Positions 9,547 to 17,866 of a stretch of DNA of 64,000 nt are shown piece by piece; within the stretch, counting starts at the first letter, position 1, and each line of letters starts with the position of its first letter. This stretch comes from Alicyclobacillus tolerans (GTDB lineage Bacteria > Bacillota > Bacilli > Alicyclobacillales > Alicyclobacillaceae), in NCBI RefSeq assembly GCF_900142255.1, contig NZ_FRAF01000006.1:1-64000 (forward strand), given 5' to 3'. Made by a program: the position numbers and the translations under genes. Below the pieces are notes generated by a model. That model saw nothing but the letters and a program-made list of their open reading frames with translations. It was not told the origin of the DNA and ran no database searches.

Positions 9547-10848
9547 TTATTCTGGAAGAGAATCCCCTCTTGTTTCTTTTGCTGCTGGTATGATGAGTAT
9601 ACCAATTAAAAATGCAATTGACGTCAATGCTACCGGTATTCCAAGTGTTCCCATTTGGTGAACCAGTGAACCAATGATAAACGTTACAATCGCACCAACA
9701 AACCGACCAATCGAAGTAGTAAATGCAAAAGCACTAGCTCTCCTATCTGTAGGATATTGTTCAGGTAGCCATAAACTAAACATTGCAAAATTCCCTCCAC
9801 CAAATCCAAGAAAGAACAGGATGATCATAAATGGCGCAAGCCCATGTGGTAAATAGAATGCCCACCCAAAAGAGAGAATGATGCTGACAATCATCACTGC
9901 AAAATAGACTGCTAAAGCTTTTTTCCGACCTATTTTCTCCGCCAGAGGAACTAGCAAAATACATCCTAGAATTGTTCCAATTGATAAAATAGCTGTTCCA
10001 TAAGATGACATGTGTACAGGCGCGAGTCCTTTCATTCCAGTTTTTGTTGCTAGTTGGATAATAGCTGTTGGTTCATAAACTGACCCTGCCCAGAGTCCAA
10101 TGATAGCTACAGTTAGTAGTAGAGAATTAATAAGCGTACGTTTACGATACTCAGGTGTAAAAATTTTAGATAAAGGCTGATGATTCTTCGTCTTTTGAAT
10201 TACTTTTGTAAATTTTTCCGGTTCTTTTACACTTGCTAGTACCCAAAAAGATACTAGAGCAGGAACAATACCTACAAAAAACATGGCTCTCCAGCCGAAT
10301 GATGCTCCAATTGTATAGTTCAAAGCGGCAGCCACAAAAAATCCAGCATAGTAACCTGTTTGTAAATATCCTGCCCCCATTTTTCTTCTATCCTCAGGCC
10401 AAGATTCTGCAACAAAAGTACCAGCCATTGACCATTCACCACCAATACCAATACCCGCCAAAGTCCGAAAAATAGCCAATTCCCAAATATTATGTGCAAA
10501 CCCGCTTAAACAGGTAAATACAGCATAGACAAGAATCGTTAACATCAATGACTTGGAACGTCCAAAACGATCTGCTATGGGTCCCCATAAAAACGATAGA
10601 CCCCAACCAACCAAAAATAGCGCAAACAAGATAGAACCGTACAGAGCAATATTACTAGCAGTAGACTGAATACCAGACATAGGAAGCAATTGTTTCATAG
10701 CTGGAGTCAATACGAGTGCATAGATGACTGAATCCATTCCATCCATCAACCACCCACTCCAGGCTGCCCAAAATCCATTTATTTGTTGACGATTTAATTT
10801 AGTTTTTATGGATAAAGGAGCACTTGCAACTTGAACTGACGAACCCAT
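9547..10848 (-). CDS. MFS organic-acid transporter
   Basis: A 433-residue, 12-segment major facilitator. The N-terminal WSGWLMDGMDSVIYALVL region and the WGPIADRFGRSK loop resemble the metabolite-proton symporters for sialic and aromatic acids. The gene is downstream of a CaiB/BaiF CoA-transferase and a crotonase-fold gene in the same direction, so it probably imports the acid those enzymes activate. The 152-bp gap to the CoA-transferase gene shows no obvious terminator. The substrate cannot be read from sequence. Confidence 0.8.
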   Translation of the reverse strand: MGSSVQVASAPLSIKTKLNRQQINGFWAAWSGWLMDGMDSVIYALVLTPAMKQLLPMSGIQSTASNIALYGSILFALFLVGWGLSFLWGPIADRFGRSKSLMLTILVYAVFTCLSGFAHNIWELAIFRTLAGIGIGGEWSMAGTFVAESWPEDRRKMGAGYLQTGYYAGFFVAAALNYTIGASFGWRAMFFVGIVPALVSFWVLASVKEPEKFTKVIQKTKNHQPLSKIFTPEYRKRTLINSLLLTVAIIGLWAGSVYEPTAIIQLATKTGMKGLAPVHMSSYGTAILSIGTILGCILLVPLAEKIGRKKALAVYFAVMIVSIILSFGWAFYLPHGLAPFMIILFFLGFGGGNFAMFSLWLPEQYPTDRRASAFAFTTSIGRFVGAIVTFIIGSLVHQMGTLGIPVALTSIAFLIGILIIPAAKETRGDSLPE

Positions 10849-11000
10849 CCTTCCTACCTCCCTTATTCTTCAACAAATCGCATCGTATATCAGATAAAAA
10901 TAAATTTATATAGATTCGAATATTCAGATTTATTTTGCGTTACTTTCTCTTTCATCTCCTCTCTGTTGTAAACTTGTTTTACTAGGAAGAAAAAATGACC

Positions 11001-12143
11001 CTACATGATTTGGATAGCTTGCAAGATGGTTTCAGTATGTTCGCCAAGAAGCGGTGGCGGATTATCTTTAATTTTATTTTCTGTCTCATTCAAAAATTTA
11101 ACGGGTGTGGCCACTTGTTTAATTTCTCCTGCCACAGGGTGGTTTACAGTAAAGAGCATGTTTCTCTCTATAACGTAATTATCAGCATATAAATCTGATA
11201 ATTTGTAAATAGGCCCACATGGTATCCCATGTTGACGAAGTATTTGAATCCACTCAGAAACCGTTTTAGTTTTAAATATTTCCTGCAACAACGGAATAAG
11301 AATATCTCTTCTTGTAACACGGTCTGGATTAGTCTTAAATCGTTCATCGTTACCTAACGCACCTATTGCGAGACAAAATTTTTCCCACAATTTATCATTT
11401 CCAACCGCTAAATTAAAATAACCGTCGCTTGCTGAAAACGCCTGATAAGGGCATATATTTGGATGCGCATTTCCCATCGGTTTAGGGTCATAACCACTCG
11501 CAAAAAAATTACCTGCAGCATAGGTTTGAAAAGCCATCATGGATTCTAGCAGTGAGACATCTATCCACTGCGCTTCAGAAATATAACGTCTTTTTTCTAA
11601 AGCTGTTAAAATACCAATAATCGCCCACATGCCTGCACTAATATCTGCCAAAGAAAATCCAGGCTTAACTGGCTCACCATCTGGATATCCTGTCACAGCC
11701 ATTAAACCGCCCATACCTTGAGCAATCACATCATAACCTGGTTCATCTCTATAACGACCCGTTTGTCCAAAACCAGATATAGATGCAAGTATGATGGTTG
11801 GGTTCCATTTCTTTAAGTTTTCAAATCCAAATCCAAGTTTCTCTAAAGTACCTGGTCGAAAATTTTCAACTATGATATCTGCATTTTTTACTAATTCAAT
11901 AAGCCTTTGTTTACCAACTTCAGACTTTAAATCAAGAACCACACTTTTTTTATTTCTGTTTACGCTCATAAAGTATGCGCTTTCACCTTGAATAAACGGA
12001 GGTCCCCAAGTTCGTGTATCGTCTCCATTTGGTGGCTCGATTTTAATTACTTCCGCACCGAGATCAGCAAAATACATTGTACAAAAAGGGCCACTTAATA
12101 TTCTTGTCAGATCCACAATACGGATATTTGAAAACGCATACAT
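11001..12143 (-). CDS. CaiB/BaiF family CoA-transferase (class III)
   Basis: A 380-residue class III CoA-transferase. These enzymes move CoA between acyl-CoA and a free acid through an aspartyl anhydride. The N-terminal VDLTRILSGPFCTMYFADLG, the VVLDLKSEVGK strand, VENFRPGTLEKLG and the GYDVIAQGMGGLMAVTG region with the catalytic Asp are all clear. Substrate is not evident; carnitine-type, succinyl-linked or aromatic acids are all possible. It follows the crotonase-fold gene by 47 bp and precedes the MFS gene, which suggests uptake, CoA activation and conversion of one acid. GGAGGG precedes the ATG. Confidence 0.88.
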   Translation of the reverse strand: MYAFSNIRIVDLTRILSGPFCTMYFADLGAEVIKIEPPNGDDTRTWGPPFIQGESAYFMSVNRNKKSVVLDLKSEVGKQRLIELVKNADIIVENFRPGTLEKLGFGFENLKKWNPTIILASISGFGQTGRYRDEPGYDVIAQGMGGLMAVTGYPDGEPVKPGFSLADISAGMWAIIGILTALEKRRYISEAQWIDVSLLESMMAFQTYAAGNFFASGYDPKPMGNAHPNICPYQAFSASDGYFNLAVGNDKLWEKFCLAIGALGNDERFKTNPDRVTRRDILIPLLQEIFKTKTVSEWIQILRQHGIPCGPIYKLSDLYADNYVIERNMLFTVNHPVAGEIKQVATPVKFLNETENKIKDNPPPLLGEHTETILQAIQIM

Positions 12144-12190
12144 ACGCTACCCTCCCATTGTGTCTATCTAACAAGTTTTTTGATTTACAT

Positions 12191-12955
12191 CTAGAAATGT
12201 GCTGGTCGTTTTTCAGTAAACGCGCGTACTCCCTCTTTAAAATCATTGTTATCAACCCAATAACCTGTTTCCATCTGCATACCCGATAGGACAAGATTCA
12301 CATTTTTCTTTACCGCAAGCAAAGATGCTCTTGACTGTAATAGCATTCTCCTGGCTAATGAAATCGTTTCACTATCTAATTTTTCGCTTGGTACAAGATA
12401 ATTCAGAATTCTTAGTTCCATTGCCTGGTTTGCTTTATAACTGCGCGCGGTATAAATCAAATCTTTAGTTCGACTAGGCCCCAGTGTTTGTATCATTCTG
12501 CGTAGAAAAGGAGGCTGCAAAGTAATTCCAAGTTTTCCAACAGGCATTCCAAACATTGCATTTTCTGTACCTATCCTAACATCGCATGCTAACGCTAATA
12601 TGAAACCAGCTCCAAAAGCAGGTCCGTTAATTGAAGCAATCGTAGGAATCGATACATTCTCAATAGCGGAGATAGTCTCTTCCATTGTTTCAAAAGCAAT
12701 ATTTGCCTGATCTACCGTTAAAACAGAAAATTCCTTAATATCGCTTCCTGCAGTAAAATCACTTCCAGCACCACGAATTACAAGTAATCTCGTTTTAGAT
12801 GGCAGACTCACTACCCAGTTTTTCATAGTTTTCCACATATCTTGAGTTAATGCATTACGTTGACTAGATCTGTCAATTGTAATCACACCAATGGGTCCGG
12901 CAAGTTGAAATCTCAAGGTCCCCTGTTCATTAAATCTCTCCACTACAACCTTCAC
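12191..12955 (-). CDS. Crotonase-fold (enoyl-CoA hydratase/isomerase family) protein lacking both catalytic Glu
   Basis: A 254-residue crotonase superfamily member. The oxyanion-hole elements are present: FTAGSDIKEF and INGPAFGAGFILALACDV. However, the two acidic residues of classical enoyl-CoA hydratases are absent: the GGGCELA position reads GAGFILA (Glu to Ile) and the GQPE position reads GMPV (Glu to Val). Simple hydration is therefore unlikely, and another crotonase chemistry (isomerase, hydrolase, decarboxylase) is possible. The start is GTG at 12955 with a GGGGGG site. It is the first gene of the CoA-transferase/MFS group, with a 12-bp palindrome 25 bp upstream of the start. Confidence 0.82.
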   Translation of the reverse strand: MKVVVERFNEQGTLRFQLAGPIGVITIDRSSQRNALTQDMWKTMKNWVVSLPSKTRLLVIRGAGSDFTAGSDIKEFSVLTVDQANIAFETMEETISAIENVSIPTIASINGPAFGAGFILALACDVRIGTENAMFGMPVGKLGITLQPPFLRRMIQTLGPSRTKDLIYTARSYKANQAMELRILNYLVPSEKLDSETISLARRMLLQSRASLLAVKKNVNLVLSGMQMETGYWVDNNDFKEGVRAFTEKRPAHF

Positions 12956-12973
12956 AGTTTCCCCCCATCCCTA

Positions 12974-12992
12974 ATTGTCGATTGTCGACAAT
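12974..12992. promoter_or_regulatory. Candidate GntR/FCD operator
   Basis: Perfect palindrome ATTGTCGACAAT at 12981-12992, preceded by another half-copy ATTGTCG at 12974-12980. It lies just upstream of the crotonase-fold gene. FCD-type GntR regulators bind short palindromes of the TNGT-ACNA kind, and one is encoded about 1 kb away. The link is inferred. Confidence 0.5.
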
Positions 12993-13050
12993 ATATCATT
13001 GCGCAACGATTGATGTCAAACTATTTAAAGAATATTGATTATGATTTTTT

Positions 13051-13875
13051 TTATGTCATATGTGTTGGAGGACTGATTGAAACAATTTCTATAACGATAT
13101 TGGGATAAGGAAACCCAAGTTTTTCTTGTAGAAAGTTGAATATATGTTGTTGAAGCCTCATGGATTCTTTACGTAAATCATTTTGCCATTTGGCATGTAA
13201 TTTAATATGAAAATGACTCAAGTCATGATTCAATACAACCATTCGAGTCATATGAAAAGGATATTGATGAAATTCGATAAGATGATGAATGGATTGACTA
13301 ACCGCTTGAGGATGAATGTAAACTCCCCCTTCCGCAAAAATAGGACGAACAACCGTAAATTCTTCATCCGTTTTTTTTAAATGGTGACTAACTTTTATAC
13401 GATTAAGCATTTTTATCGCATAAGAGGCGATACGACTTTCCGCTTGAAGCTTCGACTGAAAAATCGGAACCGCATGCAATCCCTTTTGCCGCATTTCTAA
13501 AGCTAATAATTTTTCTTCAATATTTACAATTTCATCGATAGAAATCCATTTAATTTCATTTATATTTAAACCCAAACGAAAACATATTCTTTCAATCATT
13601 CTTTGTGAAGTTCCTAGAATAAGACATTTTGAGGGGTTATATTTTAGCAACGCACTGCGGACTTCTTGACAATGCAAAGTATCCATAAAAATTGCTCGAC
13701 GTACAGCGTCTATCATAGTTTTCTCTAGTTTTGCAGAGTACCCGGCTTTGAGCACACCTTTATAAATCATAACCCCATCATCCAATATACATTCTATATT
13801 CATTTTTTGGGCAATCCATTGAGCATGATGGCTTTTGCCAGTCCCACTTCTACCATATAATCCATACAGTTTCAT
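13051..13875 (-). CDS. P-loop ATPase with a C-terminal Asp23-like segment, function unknown
   Basis: A 274-residue protein I cannot name. A Walker A motif GRSGTGKS sits at residues 8-15, and a phosphate-binding-fold core follows to about residue 120 (CLILGTSQRMIERICFRLGL). A linker with HHLKKTDEEF leads to a C-terminal block from about residue 190 (FHIKLHAKWQNDLRKESMRL, then PNIVIEIVSI) that resembles the alternating strand and helix pattern of Asp23/Gls24 proteins. Proteins pairing these two parts occur in Firmicutes without a known role, to my recollection. It is transcribed away from the GntR gene and in line with the CoA operon, but the operator between suggests it is a separate unit. Confidence 0.6.
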   Translation of the reverse strand: MKLYGLYGRSGTGKSHHAQWIAQKMNIECILDDGVMIYKGVLKAGYSAKLEKTMIDAVRRAIFMDTLHCQEVRSALLKYNPSKCLILGTSQRMIERICFRLGLNINEIKWISIDEIVNIEEKLLALEMRQKGLHAVPIFQSKLQAESRIASYAIKMLNRIKVSHHLKKTDEEFTVVRPIFAEGGVYIHPQAVSQSIHHLIEFHQYPFHMTRMVVLNHDLSHFHIKLHAKWQNDLRKESMRLQQHIFNFLQEKLGFPYPNIVIEIVSISPPTHMT

Positions 13876-13951
13876 TGCACACCTCTAGGTTTCTGTAGTT
13901 CTTTGCAGGAATTGAACCTATTCTGTACAATACCTCTTTATAAAGTATAAA

Positions 13952-14680
13952 GTGATATTTCTATTTAAAAACAAGGTTGTGAATGAATTGGAACGAACCT
14001 ATTTCACTGACAATAAATCCGAAGTATCACTTACAAATCCACTTCCTATGCAAATTGCTGACTGGTTGGCAGAACGTATCTTCAATGGCGAATTGCCAAG
14101 AGGACATCGTCTTAAAGAAGAAGAGTTAGCTTCTATGTTTAAAACGAGTCGAGCTCCGATACGCGAAGCTCTCTATTTATTACAATTGGATGGGTTAGTA
14201 GAACGGTTACCTAGGCGTGGTACAGTTGTACGAGAATATTCAGATGATGATATTCGTGATTTATACGAAGTAAGATCTATTTTAGAACTTTCTACCATCG
14301 ATAGACTAATGACACGCTGGAACCATGAGATTTACAGTTCATTTCAAGATATTTTACATCAAATGCAGACTTCTGTAGTGGATGGAGACAATCAAGCCTA
14401 TTCTCAATATAATTCCATGTTTCATGAGAGTCTATTTCAATTTTCCGGCAGTCAAATCCTCTTTAGACTTTATCAACAGCTTGGATACCCTCTCAAATAT
14501 CTCTTGCAATTTTCAACACAAACAAAGGAGCAAATGGAAAAGTCCTATCTTGAACATGCTTCGATTATAGAAATGTTGCATCAGGGACGTTTTCAAGAAG
14601 CTAAAGAGATACTTGCTAGTAATGTAAAAAATGGCTTATGTCGTGTCATTGAATCCCGGCATTCTTTGAAGGAGAAGTAA
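13952..14680 (+). CDS. GntR-family regulator, FadR/FCD subfamily
   Basis: A 242-residue regulator. The winged helix-turn-helix spans about residues 28-95 (LPRGHRLKEEELASMFKTSR then LVERLPRRGTVV), followed by an all-helical FCD ligand domain starting DIRDLYEVRSILE with the metal-binding FHESLFQFSGS histidine. Members usually repress catabolic genes until an organic acid or CoA-linked metabolite is present. It is divergent from the P-loop gene and close to the CoA-transferase operon, its likely target. The start is uncertain: GTG 13952 has no clear ribosome site, and GTG 13979 or TTG 13988 are alternatives. Confidence 0.85.
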   Translation: MIFLFKNKVVNELERTYFTDNKSEVSLTNPLPMQIADWLAERIFNGELPRGHRLKEEELASMFKTSRAPIREALYLLQLDGLVERLPRRGTVVREYSDDDIRDLYEVRSILELSTIDRLMTRWNHEIYSSFQDILHQMQTSVVDGDNQAYSQYNSMFHESLFQFSGSQILFRLYQQLGYPLKYLLQFSTQTKEQMEKSYLEHASIIEMLHQGRFQEAKEILASNVKNGLCRVIESRHSLKEK

Positions 14681-14684
14681 CTTT

Positions 14685-14706
14685 AGGAAGAGCCATTTCC
14701 TTTTTA
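14685..14706 (+). terminator. Weak terminator after the GntR gene
   Basis: AGGAA / TTCCT stem with a 7-nt loop followed by five T. Short stem, so modest confidence. Confidence 0.4.
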
Positions 14707-14727
14707 TTCATTGCAGACTCAGTTCTT

Positions 14728-16644
14728 CTAAGTGGCTTGCCATTGCTCTTGAAATTGAGTACGATACAGATTTTGATATAAGCTATTTTCTTGCAGTAAT
14801 TCTTGATGCGTTCCCATAGCGACTACCTTTCCCTGATTCATAACAATGATATGATCGGCATTTAAAATAGTCGACAATCTATGGGCGATCACGATGGCTG
14901 TACGTCCAGCCAGCAATACGGAGAGCGCCTCTTGAATTTTCCGTTCGGTGATACTGTCAAGAGCACTCGTTGCTTCGTCTAATAAGACAATTTTAGGTTC
15001 TTGCAAAAGCACTCGTGCAATGGCCAGACGCTGTCTTTCGCCACCTGATAACCGATAGCCGCGTTCTCCTACTACTGTGTGAAATCCATCAGGTAGTTGT
15101 TCAATCGTATCTAAAATTTGCGCAGCTCGGCATGCTCGTCGCATTTCTTCCAAAGTAGCTTCTTCTTTTGCCATTTTTAAATTATGAAAAACCGTGTCAT
15201 GAAAGAAAAATGGATCTTGGGGCACCAAACCAATTTGCGCACGCAAGGACTGCAACTTCAATTCACGAATATTCCATTCATCAAGATAGACAGTACCTTC
15301 AGTCGGATCCATAAAACGCGGTATGAGCTGCAGAAGAGTTGTTTTACCTGCCCCGCTTGGGCCAACAAGGGCTACTGTTTCACCAGATTTCACATGGAAT
15401 GCAATATCTTGCAAGGCAAACTGATGCGATTGGGTAAGCGAATCTTCTTCATGTGAATCATTGACGTCCTCTTTCACAGATATTGCAGATAACTGTTTTT
15501 CTCGAAGCGGGTAACGATAGGATACGGCTTGCAGAGTCAGATTACCTTCAATAGCATCAGCAGGAATGGTCAATGGACCATCAACAACTTCTGGAGCTTG
15601 ATCGAGCAAAGAAAAAATGCGGCGAAATAAAGCAATGGACGAAAGCAGATTGACATGAATTTGCGCTAATTGACTAAACGGACCATAAAGACGCCCCAAC
15701 AAGGTAGTAAATGCAACAATTGCGCCAAGTTGCAAACGATGGTGAATAACCAGCCACCCACCATATCCCCATAGGGCGGCAGGCCCAATAGCAGAAAACA
15801 TATTGATCCACATAAAAAGCCATCGACCAACAAGAGATTGACGAACCTGCAAATCACGCAAGACATGATTAGTTTCAGCGAATTGTTTTTCTTCAGCCTC
15901 TTGTCGATTTAAAATACGAATTAAAAGAGCACCACTAACACCGAGTGTTTCACTTAATTGGACAGTTAATTTGGCAAGCCACTGTTGAATTTCTCCCTGT
16001 AATTTCTGACGAGTCATACCTACGCGTTGGGTGGGAATAACAAAAGCTGGAACGACAATCAGCGAAAGAATAGCCAACTGCCAATTCATACTGAACATAA
16101 AGACGAGTGTTGAGGCAATGGTTAAAGCACTACTTACAAAACCAACCAGTGTATTGGTTACGACGTTTTGAATGGCTGTTACATCGTTGGTTACACGGGA
16201 AACTAATTCTCCCGCTTGACGAGAAGCAAAAAAATGGACACTTTGCAGTTGAAGATGCCGAAATAAATCCATTCGATAGTCAGCCATTACATTTTGCGCA
16301 ATGAGATTGCTCAGCCAAGTCTGAACCACGCCCAGCAATCCGGTAACTACAGCGGTTAATACAAGAGCTACAGTGTACTCCATGACAACTTTCAAATTGC
16401 CTTTAAGTATACCGAGATCGATAATGCGTTGAGTCAAAGATGCGGGCAACACCCCACCTATGGAAGTGGCAAGAATCACGAAAATCACAACAATAGAAAG
16501 TGGCCAATAGGGTAGAAATGCTCGCAAGGCTCTGCTTAATATTTTCCAATCAAAATGTTCTTGTTTGGCCAACTCGCGCATTTTCCATCGATCAGCGCCA
16601 TGACCACCCCCGCCAAGTCCTAAACCGCGAAATTCAGCATGCAT
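14728..16644 (-). CDS. ABC exporter half-transporter, fused membrane and ATPase domains
   Basis: A 638-residue type I ABC exporter subunit. Six membrane helices lie between about residues 45 and 330, and the ATPase domain has Walker A GPSGAGKTT, signature LSGGERQRLAIA, Walker B VLLDEATSALD and the H-loop AHRLST. It should dimerise and export drugs, lipids or peptides. A glycine-rich N-terminal tail (GLGLGGGGHGADRWKM) precedes the first helix, and an acidic insertion rich in Asp and Glu occurs just before the ATPase core. No partner half-transporter is adjacent, so a homodimer is likely. GGAGTG lies 11 nt before the ATG, slightly far. Confidence 0.9.
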   Translation of the reverse strand: MHAEFRGLGLGGGGHGADRWKMRELAKQEHFDWKILSRALRAFLPYWPLSIVVIFVILATSIGGVLPASLTQRIIDLGILKGNLKVVMEYTVALVLTAVVTGLLGVVQTWLSNLIAQNVMADYRMDLFRHLQLQSVHFFASRQAGELVSRVTNDVTAIQNVVTNTLVGFVSSALTIASTLVFMFSMNWQLAILSLIVVPAFVIPTQRVGMTRQKLQGEIQQWLAKLTVQLSETLGVSGALLIRILNRQEAEEKQFAETNHVLRDLQVRQSLVGRWLFMWINMFSAIGPAALWGYGGWLVIHHRLQLGAIVAFTTLLGRLYGPFSQLAQIHVNLLSSIALFRRIFSLLDQAPEVVDGPLTIPADAIEGNLTLQAVSYRYPLREKQLSAISVKEDVNDSHEEDSLTQSHQFALQDIAFHVKSGETVALVGPSGAGKTTLLQLIPRFMDPTEGTVYLDEWNIRELKLQSLRAQIGLVPQDPFFFHDTVFHNLKMAKEEATLEEMRRACRAAQILDTIEQLPDGFHTVVGERGYRLSGGERQRLAIARVLLQEPKIVLLDEATSALDSITERKIQEALSVLLAGRTAIVIAHRLSTILNADHIIVMNQGKVVAMGTHQELLQENSLYQNLYRTQFQEQWQAT

Positions 16645-16843
16645 AAGAGAAGAATCACTCCTGTTAAAACAAAGCTTTTTCAGTTTGCCATATTTATTCT
16701 AGAATCAATCTTGCTATATATCCAGTCTACAGCCCTATCAAACCGAAGCGTTGTTGAGTACAGATTGACCATAGACATTTTGCCCAACAAGCGTTTGTCA
16801 CCCCTACATGATATGATGGATAAGCTGGATGGAGGGATAGCAT

Positions 16844-17866
16844 ATGGTAAATTTCAAACGGGTTACCATTGAAGATGTTGCACGTGAGGCGCAGGTATCG
16901 ATTACTACAGTATCTCGCTATTTAAATGGACATTATGAATATATGAGCGAGAAAACCAGAATGAAAATTGCCAATATCATACAGCGTCTCGAGTATCGTC
17001 CCAACATCATGGCGCAAGGACTTAAAGCCAATCGGACAAAACAAATAGCCGTTGTTGTGGTCAACATCAGTTACCCGTTTTGTGCCTCTGTCATCCGTTC
17101 ACTTTCAGAGGTCATGGCACCAGCCGGATATGGATTGCTGGTTTTTGATAGCAACGGAGATAAGCAAAGAGAACGAGATTTCTTATTATCTTTGCGCAGT
17201 CAAAATGTCGATGGTATCGTTATTCAAACAAATGGAGCAAATGCAGATTTGTTGCAAAATATTTCTAAAGAATTGGCGTTGGTCATGATCGATCGACGCA
17301 TAGATATTGCAAATGCTGCCAACGTAGTTACCAACAATGAGCAGGTTTCTTATGATGTAACCCATTATTTGTTTACCACAGGCTACGAAAATGTAATTTA
17401 TGTTACAGAGATGGAAAACGGAGTGAGTACTCGTGAAGAAAGACTACGTGGATATCGAAATGCCTGCCTGAAAGCGAAGCGTCAAGAATGGATAGAACGT
17501 CTGGATAAATCTAATGAAGAAAGTTACTTTCATACCGCGGAACGCATTCGTAAAAATATGAACGGTCAATCTTTTGCTATTTATACTGCCAATGGACTTC
17601 TTATGCTGCGACTCTACCCGTGGTTGCAGAAATTAGGAATCCAAACTCCAAATCCCATGGGACTGGCTACTTTTGACGATCCCGATTGGGCAAGCGTTAC
17701 CACCCCTCCATTGACAAGTATACGTCAACCTACGGAAGAAATGGGACGCTTAGCAGCCAAACTTATATTAGAGAAAGTGGAAACGGGATCGACAGAAAAT
17801 ATGCCTGTATTACAGATACTTCCTTCCGAACTGATTATACGCGACTCGACGATGCTGAAAGATTAG
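16844..17866 (+). CDS. LacI-family transcriptional regulator of the gluconate-type locus
   Basis: A 340-residue LacI/GalR regulator. The N-terminal HTH reads VTIEDVAREAQVSITTVSRYL and the hinge follows near residue 55; the remainder is a periplasmic-binding-protein-like effector domain ending in LTSIRQPTEEMGRLAA. Its 3' end overlaps the convergent gluconokinase gene by 32 bp. Together with the operator pair upstream of the permease gene, this suggests it represses permease-gluconokinase expression. The start ATG is preceded by GGAGGG. Confidence 0.88.
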   Translation: MVNFKRVTIEDVAREAQVSITTVSRYLNGHYEYMSEKTRMKIANIIQRLEYRPNIMAQGLKANRTKQIAVVVVNISYPFCASVIRSLSEVMAPAGYGLLVFDSNGDKQRERDFLLSLRSQNVDGIVIQTNGANADLLQNISKELALVMIDRRIDIANAANVVTNNEQVSYDVTHYLFTTGYENVIYVTEMENGVSTREERLRGYRNACLKAKRQEWIERLDKSNEESYFHTAERIRKNMNGQSFAIYTANGLLMLRLYPWLQKLGIQTPNPMGLATFDDPDWASVTTPPLTSIRQPTEEMGRLAAKLILEKVETGSTENMPVLQILPSELIIRDSTMLKD

